From assembly GCA_017161665.1 (NCBI GenBank), contig JADFCT010000186.1:1-7419 (forward strand): a DNA stretch of 7,419 nt. Direction: 5' to 3'. This document shows, piece by piece, positions 1 to 4,460 of the stretch (position 1 is the first letter of the stretch; the number at the start of each line of letters is the position of its first letter). The notes beneath the pieces were generated by a model. It was given only the letters and a program-made list of their open reading frames with translations. It did no database searches and was not told the origin of the DNA. The DNA comes from Candidatus Sumerlaeota bacterium (lineage in GTDB: Bacteria > Sumerlaeota > Sumerlaeia > JADFCT01). The translations under genes and the position numbers were made by a program.

Positions 1-206
1 GGTTCCCCCCGCGGGCGACTACGCGTTTATTCAGTATCTGCCGCAATCGGCGTCATCTGCGGTTTCCTCCGCGCACGACTACGCGTTTATTCAGTATCTG
101 CCGCAATCTGCGTCATCTGCGGTTCCCTCCGCGCGCAATTATTGAATATCTGCGGAAATCTGCGCCATCTGCGGTTCCACCAGCGCGCGACTACGCGTTT
201 ATTCAG
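1..206. repeat. 60-bp tandem repeat array, four copies, abutting the ferritin gene
   Basis: Copies lie at 1-60, 61-120, 121-172 and 173-206. Copies 1 and 2 differ at 5 of 60 positions. Copy 3 is 52 bp and diverged in its middle. Copy 4 stops after 34 bp, where ferritin coding sequence takes over. Each full unit has two parts. The first is a segment containing 'cgactacgcgtttattcag', identical in copies 1, 2 and 4. The second is a run of three ATCTGCG-like heptamers spaced 10 and 9 bp (starts 96, 106, 115 in copy 2; 148, 158, 167 in copy 3) followed by GGTTYC. The array reaches base 1, so more copies may lie outside. No gene is seen in 1-198. In copy 4 the sequence CGCG-ACTA-CGCG (186-197) could form a weak 4-bp hairpin just after the ferritin stop, without a T-run, so it is not a convincing terminator. 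Confidence 0.9.
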
Positions 207-708
207 CGGCGGGCGCCGCGAACACGCGCTGCGCCGCTTCGCGGTCCAGCATCAGAAGGCCATAGCCATTGTCGGCAATCAGCTTGAGGTTCTGAACCTG
301 TTCATCGGCTGTTTTTTCTTCCTCGACCTGCTCATTCACAAACCATTCCAGCATATTGCGTGTGGCGTTGTCGTTTTCGTCCTTGGCCACGGCCACGAGT
401 TTGTTGATGCAACTGCTGATGTGGCACTCGTGTTTGTAGGCGTCTTCCCACGCCGCCAGCGGCGAATCCCAGACAGCGGGCGGGGCGTCGATGGACTGAA
501 GGATGGGGGCGCCGCCGCGATCCAGGACAAACTTGAAGAACTTCTCCGCGTGCGCCATCTCTTCGATCGCCTGCGTGCGGAACCACGAGCCATAGCCGCC
601 CAGATTCTTGCCCTCGAAATAGGCCGACATGGACCAATACAAATAGGCGGAAAAAACCTCTTCGCGAATCTGGCCATTCAAGGCTTCCTGCATTTTTTCG
701 CTGATCAT
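199..708 (-). CDS. ftnA: Bacterial non-heme ferritin (iron storage)
   Basis: A 169-residue protein of the usual length for bacterial ferritin. It oxidises Fe(II) at a di-iron ferroxidase centre and stores the ferric mineral inside a 24-subunit cytoplasmic shell. Residues expected from E. coli FtnA are present at identical numbers: Glu17, Glu50, His53, Glu94 and Gln127 for sites A/B, and Glu49, Glu126, Glu129 and Glu130 for site C. The segments EEMAHAEKFF (49-58), YKHE (91-94) and NEQVEEEK (125-132) are typical. No haem-binding Met like that of bacterioferritin is evident. The ATG at 708 is supported by an AGGAG 7 nt upstream (716-720). The C-terminal tail, AAPAAE, ends inside the tandem repeat array: the last codon and the TAA stop come from sequence shared with the repeat units. 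The gene follows the LOG gene by 108 bp on the same strand, with a candidate promoter and a hairpin between them. The family call is secure; the symbol is by similarity. Confidence 0.96.
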   Translation of the reverse strand: MISEKMQEALNGQIREEVFSAYLYWSMSAYFEGKNLGGYGSWFRTQAIEEMAHAEKFFKFVLDRGGAPILQSIDAPPAVWDSPLAAWEDAYKHECHISSCINKLVAVAKDENDNATRNMLEWFVNEQVEEEKTADEQVQNLKLIADNGYGLLMLDREAAQRVFAAPAAE

Positions 709-729
709 ATAATCTCTCCTTTTCTCGTT

Positions 730-753
730 GGCCTCCGTCGGAACTCGGAGGCC
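730..753 (-). other. GC-rich hairpin in the ferritin 5' leader
   Basis: A perfect 8-bp inverted repeat, GGCCTCCG and CGGAGGCC, with an 8-nt loop. It lies between the LOG and ferritin genes, 9 nt upstream of the ferritin ribosome-binding site. On the minus strand it is followed by a purine-rich tract (AACGAGAAAAGGAG), not a T-run, so it is not a standard Rho-independent terminator. It may stabilise or process the mRNA, or act in attenuation; the function is inferred. On the plus strand only a weak TTTT follows. Confidence 0.6.
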
Positions 754-791
754 ATTCCGTTTTCGATTCCTTATCTTCAGATGACGAGGAC

Positions 792-820
792 ATTGTTTCG
801 CCCCCGATCCTGTGAGTCAA
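792..820 (-). promoter_or_regulatory. Candidate sigma70-like promoter for ferritin
   Basis: On the minus strand TTGACT (815-820) is followed after 17 nt by AACAAT (792-797). The -35 box matches consensus at 5 of 6 positions and the -10 box at 4 of 6. It overlaps the end of the LOG gene and would place transcription start roughly 75-80 nt upstream of the ferritin ATG, with the 730-753 hairpin inside the leader. This would let ferritin be expressed separately from the upstream genes. The bacterium's sigma-factor preferences are unknown, so this is tentative. Confidence 0.35.
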
Positions 821-832
821 TTGCTTTTGACT
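815..832. promoter_or_regulatory. Palindromic operator-like site AGTCAA-N6-TTGACT
   Basis: A perfect 6+6 bp inverted repeat with a 6-bp spacer. It overlaps the LOG stop codon and the proposed ferritin -35 box. Its size and symmetry suit a dimeric regulator, and its position would suit repression. It does not resemble a Fur box as far as I can tell. It could be a coincidence within the coding end. Confidence 0.3.
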
Positions 833-1428
833 CCATTCGGCCCCTCGGACGTCGGGGCCTCCTCAAACCATTTGTCCTGTGATTCAAATTCCGTGTAGGA
901 CTCAATGTGATCCAACGCCTCCTGCGGCGAATCGGTCACATGGAACAACTGCCGATACCCGGATTTGATGAAGCGCTGATCAATGGCATAGTCGATCTGC
1001 GCGATCAGGTGGCTGTAAAAGCCCGCGGTGTTCAGGATGACGCATGGCTTGTCCAGCCGCCCCAACTGCTTGAGGGTCAGAATTTCCAGTATTTCTTCCA
1101 GCGTCCCCAGCCCGCCGGGACAGGCGATAAAGGCGTCGGCCAGCTCTTCCATCGCGCGCTTGCGCGACCGCATTTCATCGGTCACCACGATTTCGGACAA
1201 TTCGGGATCGGCCAGCCCCTTGAGATTCATAAACGCCGGGATCACACCCGTCACCCGGGCGCCCCCTGCGCGCGCCGCCCGCGACAGAACGCCCATCAGG
1301 CCGATGTTGCCTGCGCCATAAACCAGTTCATGACCTCGGTCGGCCAGGGCCCCGCCCAACGCGCGCGCCGCCTCCACATAGATCCGAGGGGCCGCCGAAC
1401 TGGAGGCGCAATAAACACATATTCTCAT
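817..1428 (-). CDS. LOG-family protein (TIGR00730-type Rossmann fold), nucleoside 5'-monophosphate phosphoribohydrolase
   Basis: A 203-residue cytoplasmic protein, near the family's usual length. LOG proteins hydrolyse the N-glycosidic bond of nucleoside 5'-monophosphates (cytokinin nucleotides or AMP) to release base and ribose 5-phosphate. Signature elements, counted from the chosen start, are ICVYCASSS (3-11), GAGNIGLMG (38-46, the phosphate-binding turn), MRSRK (86-90) with the conserved Arg, and the catalytic PGGLGTLEE (104-112) that carries the family's PGGxGTxxE motif. The ATG at 1428 has AGGA 8 nt upstream and starts right at the conserved MRICVYCASS. An ATG at 1437 (AGGA absent, GAGGA about 11 nt away) and a TTG at 1455 are alternatives adding 3 or 9 residues. 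The last dozen residues (PTSEGPNGVKSN) lie beyond the conserved fold. It follows the lipoprotein gene by 39 bp, so the two are probably co-transcribed. The substrate in this organism is unknown. Confidence 0.93.
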   Translation of the reverse strand: MRICVYCASSSAAPRIYVEAARALGGALADRGHELVYGAGNIGLMGVLSRAARAGGARVTGVIPAFMNLKGLADPELSEIVVTDEMRSRKRAMEELADAFIACPGGLGTLEEILEILTLKQLGRLDKPCVILNTAGFYSHLIAQIDYAIDQRFIKSGYRQLFHVTDSPQEALDHIESYTEFESQDKWFEEAPTSEGPNGVKSN

Positions 1429-1467
1429 ATCACTCATCCTGTCGGGATTCCTCAAGGAATCTTACAT

Positions 1468-2475
1468 TTACCGATTCGGCGTCAGGGTGACTTCCGACTG
1501 GGTCTTGATCTCAACCGTCATGGACATGTCCTGTCCCGCGCCGTTCATGGCCACGTCCATGGAGCCGGTTCCGGCGCTCGTCTGGCGCCGGGTCATTCCG
1601 GCGGCCACGTCCACGGTCAGCGTTCCCGTTTGTGTGATGTCCACCTTGGAAAAGGCCATCGTCATGGCGCCCATCTGGATTTCTTCGCCCCCCGTCGCCG
1701 TCATTTTAGATGTGAAGTCAATCATCGCCGTCATCGGACTCGATTCATCCAGGCGCTTCAGCGTCAGATCGGAATGAACCTGCATGGCGCCGATCATGGG
1801 CATTTGTTGCTCATAGGACGCCGTCCACTGATCGCCGACTTTGACGGGATCGGTCGGATAGTTTTTCTGGCCCACATCGAACAACTGCTTCAACATACCC
1901 TCTTGATATTGGGCTTTGATCTGTGGCATCAGGCTGGCGGCCATCGGGTCGCCGTCGCCCATGCTGTCAAACAGCGCATCCAAACCTTTGACCTGAGTCA
2001 TCGAACCGTCGGGGGCAACGGACATGGCGACTTCTTTGCCCACGAGTTTCCCGAAGATGGCTCCCATCCCCACAATGGAGTTGGGATCGTCGGTATCCAC
2101 GGATAGATTTGCTCCCGTCATTTTAAGACGGGTGATCGTTGCGGTCAGTGTTTTTTTGCCTTCGCCATCCGGTTCGGAGATGATAATATCCATCCACTGC
2201 GTCTGCTCGGTCTTGGACGGCTGCCTCATTGAGCCTATTAGGGTCGTATTTTCCGAAATATCCGAGCGGACCATGACATAGTCCCCGGGCTGGAATACCG
2301 GTCGAATCGTAACGGACCCATCGGGGGCTTGGAGCGGCGGAGGGGGTTGGCTCGGTTGACGGGCAGACGTCGAAGACGGAGAACCCGTTGACGCCGGTTG
2401 GTCATCACATCCGAAAACCAGTAGGGAAACGAAACTTGCTATCCCGACGGCCTTAAACAGCATTGCCTTTTCCAT
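1468..2475 (-). CDS. Predicted lipoprotein of unknown function, DUF6263-like
   Basis: A 335-residue protein from the ATG at 2475, chosen because AGGAG (2483-2487) lies 7 nt upstream and the protein then begins with a proper lipoprotein signal: MEKAMLFK, a hydrophobic stretch (9-22), and VFGC with lipidation Cys23. An in-frame upstream extension to 2571 would bury the signal and is rejected. A Pro/Ser/Thr/Gln-rich linker (27-50) leads to a beta-rich domain: PGDY (63-66), VGKEVAMSVAPDG (145-157), PVKVGDQW (210-217) and GTLTVDVAAGMTRRQ (284-298). This layout resembles DUF6263 proteins as I remember them; no enzymatic motif is visible. Asp24 and Asp25 follow the Cys. In E. coli an Asp at +2 favours inner-membrane retention, but whether that rule applies here is unknown. 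It is the first gene of the minus-strand group. The signal peptide and lipidation are well supported; the family assignment is moderate and the function unknown. Confidence 0.85.
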   Translation of the reverse strand: MEKAMLFKAVGIASFVSLLVFGCDDQPASTGSPSSTSARQPSQPPPPLQAPDGSVTIRPVFQPGDYVMVRSDISENTTLIGSMRQPSKTEQTQWMDIIISEPDGEGKKTLTATITRLKMTGANLSVDTDDPNSIVGMGAIFGKLVGKEVAMSVAPDGSMTQVKGLDALFDSMGDGDPMAASLMPQIKAQYQEGMLKQLFDVGQKNYPTDPVKVGDQWTASYEQQMPMIGAMQVHSDLTLKRLDESSPMTAMIDFTSKMTATGGEEIQMGAMTMAFSKVDITQTGTLTVDVAAGMTRRQTSAGTGSMDVAMNGAGQDMSMTVEIKTQSEVTLTPNR

Positions 2476-2505
2476 AAACCGACTCCTGTTCGTTGAGGAT
2501 AAACG

Positions 2506-2534
2506 ATTGCGCCTGATCCACGATGCGATGTCAA
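2506..2534 (-). promoter_or_regulatory. Candidate promoter for the lipoprotein-LOG(-ferritin) unit
   Basis: The minus strand shows a perfect TTGACA (2529-2534), a 17-nt spacer and CGCAAT (2506-2511). The -35 box is ideal; the -10 box matches TATAAT at only three positions. Transcription would start near 2499, leaving a leader of about 24 nt that contains the lipoprotein ribosome-binding site. Confidence 0.4.
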
Positions 2535-2703
2535 GGGATGTCTTGGAGGGACACCCCGGCAGGGGCGCCACCCGAACCTGTCCGGAAGAGTGGAAAAAGG
2601 GTTCTTTTTGAGCATTGAGCCCTCATAACTGCGGAATTTGGGTTAGCCGGCTTCAGCCGGGCGCCTGCGCAGATGACGAGCCGGGATTGCGATGCGTTGT
2701 TAA

Positions 2704-2735
2704 ATTCGCGTCCATTCGCGTTCATTCGCGGTTTC
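2704..2735 (+). repeat. Triple ATTCGCG element with 10-bp phasing
   Basis: ATTCGCG occurs at 2704, 2714 and 2724, exactly 10 bp apart, and ends in GTTTC followed by an A-tract. The architecture matches the ATCTGCG triplets of the array at 1-206, which end in GGTTYC. I recall similar 'ATTCGCGTTCATTCGCGG' sequences dispersed in several environmental bacterial genomes, but could not search. Confidence 0.75.
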
Positions 2736-2839
2736 AAAAAAAAAGATCCTGGAGCAATTCTTCAAAAAATAGGGGATATCGTAAAAAAAGACAAACGGTG
2801 GCGCCATGCGCCCATGACCTTAAAGGCCCGCGCGACATT

Positions 2840-2863
2840 GGGCGTCTGGGTTACCTGACGCCC
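2840..2863 (+). other. Hairpin in the leader of the O-antigen-ligase-like gene
   Basis: GGGCGTC (2840-2846) and GACGCCC (2857-2863) form a perfect 7-bp stem with a 10-nt loop, 20 nt upstream of the start codon at 2884. There is no T-run, so it is not an intrinsic terminator. A role in translation or mRNA stability is possible but unproven. Confidence 0.45.
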
Positions 2864-2883
2864 CAGGGCTGGAAGACGACGGT

Positions 2884-4215
2884 ATGAAGATTGACGAGGA
2901 CATGATGAGCGGCGGGGTTGAGCGCCTGGTTCGGATCGTCGGGCTGGCGGTCATTCCGGCCATACCGCTGGGATTTTTCGCTTTTCTGGATGGCCCGTCC
3001 GACGGTCAGCGAGCGGTCCTGATTCTGGCCGGCGCTTTGGGCGCGCCGATTCTGGGTCTGGGGCTGTTGGGGCGCCGCTGCCCCTCGCCTCTGATTCCCC
3101 GGCGCTGGCAAATCGGTGGGGGGTGGGCGTTGGCGGCCTTGATCCTGGGCGGCCTTCGAGCGCCCGACGGGGTCAATCTGGCGCCGATCCTTGGCCTGTC
3201 CCTGGCGGCTTTCGTCTTCTGGGGACTCTTCGCCTTGTCAATCCGTGAGGCGGCCGACCTCAACCGATACCGGGCCGGATGGGGGTGGGTGGGCGCGGTT
3301 TTGGCGATCCTTGGAATCTTGAACGGTCTGGGGGTGGGCGTACGCGAAGGCGTTCCGGGAAAGATGGCGGTGGGGTCGCTATTCGGCCATCCCAATCATC
3401 TGGCTTCCGCCCTGGGCCCGCTGGTTTTTCTGATCCTCGGCGGGGGCGGGGGCGGGCGGCTGGGACGGTGGCTCCGGGGCGTGGGGGTGTTTGTTCTCCT
3501 CATGGCCCTGGTTTTCACGGGCGCGCGGGGGATCTGGCTGGGGCTGATGGTGGGGGCGGTTTATCTGTTCCTTCGGCGCCGCGGGCGATTCGGCGCGGGG
3601 CCCCTCATTTCTTTCCGTCGAATGCTGACGATCGGCTTCTTTCTGATTCTGGTGATCCCCGTTGTCTTTCCCACGCCCTGGAGTCGACCCGTTTATGACT
3701 TGGGCGAACGGCTCCGCGGTCGCGTGGAAATCCAATCCCGCCTTTTTTCCTGGCTCATTGCCACCGACATGATCGCCGAGGCCCCTTTCCTGGGTCATGG
3801 CGTCGGCGCTTACGATGCGCTGTTCTGGAGTTATGTGTCCAAACGTCAAAAACGCGACGATTGGGGCCTTTGGGAGGACGCGGTCACGCGGATGAACGCC
3901 GTCCCTCCGGAGCACCCTCATAACGAATGGCTGTCACTGATGACCGAACAGGGACTGCCCGGGCTGGCCGCCTGGATTTTTCTGTTTCTGCTGGCCGGGG
4001 GGATTGGGCCAAGGGCGCCGCGGGAGCGACAGGGACAAACGCGGAATAATCCTATGAATCCCAACGATTGGACCGATTATCTCCGGTCAGCCCTTCTGGT
4101 CGTTTTTGTGGACTCGCTGTTTATGTTTCCCTTTCATCTGCCGTTCTCCCTGCTGCTTGTTTTTTTCCTGCTGGCTGCGCTGGCGCGCCTGAGCGCGATG
4201 CCGGACCTTTCTTAA
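2884..4215 (+). CDS. O-antigen ligase/polymerase family membrane protein (Wzy_C-type)
   Basis: A 443-residue polytopic inner-membrane protein with about 11-12 hydrophobic segments. Members of this family join or extend lipid-linked glycans on the periplasmic face, either ligating O-antigen to lipid A-core or polymerising repeat units. Family landmarks are visible: FGHPNHLASAL (167-177), TGARGIWL (212-219) with the conserved Arg215, SRLFSW (285-290), AEAPFLGHGVGAY (298-310) and HPHNEWLSLMTEQGLPG (344-360). The region between about 265 and 357 is the large periplasmic loop expected of the family. The C-terminus ends in MFPFHLPFSLLL (414-425) and a final membrane helix. The ATG at 2884 has only a weak GGAAG 8 nt upstream; ATGs at 2902 and 2905 follow a better GAGGA but at very short spacing. 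No glycosyltransferase or flippase genes adjoin it, so ligase versus polymerase cannot be decided. A different glycan, or protein glycosylation, is possible. Confidence 0.88.
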   Translation: MKIDEDMMSGGVERLVRIVGLAVIPAIPLGFFAFLDGPSDGQRAVLILAGALGAPILGLGLLGRRCPSPLIPRRWQIGGGWALAALILGGLRAPDGVNLAPILGLSLAAFVFWGLFALSIREAADLNRYRAGWGWVGAVLAILGILNGLGVGVREGVPGKMAVGSLFGHPNHLASALGPLVFLILGGGGGGRLGRWLRGVGVFVLLMALVFTGARGIWLGLMVGAVYLFLRRRGRFGAGPLISFRRMLTIGFFLILVIPVVFPTPWSRPVYDLGERLRGRVEIQSRLFSWLIATDMIAEAPFLGHGVGAYDALFWSYVSKRQKRDDWGLWEDAVTRMNAVPPEHPHNEWLSLMTEQGLPGLAAWIFLFLLAGGIGPRAPRERQGQTRNNPMNPNDWTDYLRSALLVVFVDSLFMFPFHLPFSLLLVFFLLAALARLSAMPDLS

Positions 4216-4363
4216 TTTCTGCCCATCCCGCCGCTTTCCTTCTTTAAGGCGCCCAATTTGCTGTTCTCTATTCTTACAGTTTCCTTTTCCGAGGTCTTTT
4301 GGCGGCGCGCTGCCTGGGGATTCGGGGAAGGTTGTCGGATCCATTCTATTGTTTACGGCTGCA

Positions 4364-4375
4364 AAACGGCCGTTT
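4364..4375. promoter_or_regulatory. 12-bp perfect palindrome AAACGGCCGTTT
   Basis: This perfect palindrome is centred about 54 bp upstream of the predicted transcription start for the TPR-protein gene, a usual distance for an activator site. It lies in the 4216-4460 intergenic region, which contains no other gene. The regulator is unknown and the palindrome could be chance. Confidence 0.3.
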
Positions 4376-4389
4376 AGGGGTGATTCAAT

Positions 4390-4417
4390 TTGAAATGCCG
4401 CCTGGGGCGCGTACACT
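4390..4417 (+). promoter_or_regulatory. Candidate sigma70-like promoter for the TPR-protein gene
   Basis: TTGAAA (4390-4395), a 16-nt spacer and TACACT (4412-4417) match the consensus boxes at 5 of 6 and 4 of 6 positions. Transcription would begin near 4424, giving a leader of about 37 nt. The 245 bp between the ligase gene and this gene, and the absence of a good terminator after the ligase, leave read-through possible as well. Confidence 0.45.
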
Positions 4418-4460
4418 CTTGTGAACCTGTTTGCTGTGTCTTGAATCGGATTAGCGAGTC

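Larger units (their letters stand above)
2476..2883. other. 408-bp divergent intergenic region, non-coding
   Basis: I see no gene here. From left to right it holds the candidate minus-strand promoter (2506-2534) and a short A/T inverted repeat, AAAAAG-GGTT-CTTTTT (2594-2609). Next come a CCGGCT-TC-AGCCGG inverted repeat (2647-2660), the triple ATTCGCG element (2704-2735), three A-tracts (2736-2744, 2764-2769, 2783-2789) and a 7-bp hairpin (2840-2863) just before the ligase gene. Short open frames on both strands lack ribosome-binding sites and recognisable domains. The 2630-2735 part reads like dispersed repeat material rather than unique sequence (inference). No clear plus-strand promoter could be assigned. 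Confidence 0.7.

Noticed and set aside
1..206. CRISPR-like array
   Set aside because: The whole 60-bp unit is repeated; there are no unique spacers between conserved repeats, and no cas genes are present.
332..820. 162-residue minus-strand frame overlapping ferritin
   Set aside because: It is in another frame of the same strand as the clear ferritin gene and has no recognisable domain.
142..882. Long plus-strand open frame opposite ferritin
   Set aside because: It is antisense to a ferritin with all metal ligands intact, lacks a ribosome-binding site and shows no domain; it is a by-product of GC-rich codon use.
907..2106. 399-residue plus-strand open frame
   Set aside because: It runs antisense through the LOG and lipoprotein genes, is unusually rich in His, Arg and Gly, and has no recognisable fold or start signal.
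2476..2571. N-terminal extension of the lipoprotein gene
   Set aside because: It would put 32 residues before a good signal peptide; the ATG at 2475 has an ideal AGGAG at 7 nt.
2594..2609. AAAAAG-GGTT-CTTTTT inverted repeat as a bidirectional terminator
   Set aside because: The stem is nearly all A/T with one G-C pair and would be too weak; it also lies upstream of both divergent genes, where a terminator is not expected.
2531..2737. Short minus-strand open frame (68 codons) in the divergent intergenic region
   Set aside because: Its N-terminal part is a translation of the ATTCGCG repeat, it overlaps the candidate promoter, and it has no ribosome-binding site.
4216..4460. Intrinsic terminator after the ligase gene
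   Set aside because: No GC-rich stem followed by a T-run was found; the short GGCGGC/GCTGCC pairing near 4300 needs a G-U pair and has no T-run.
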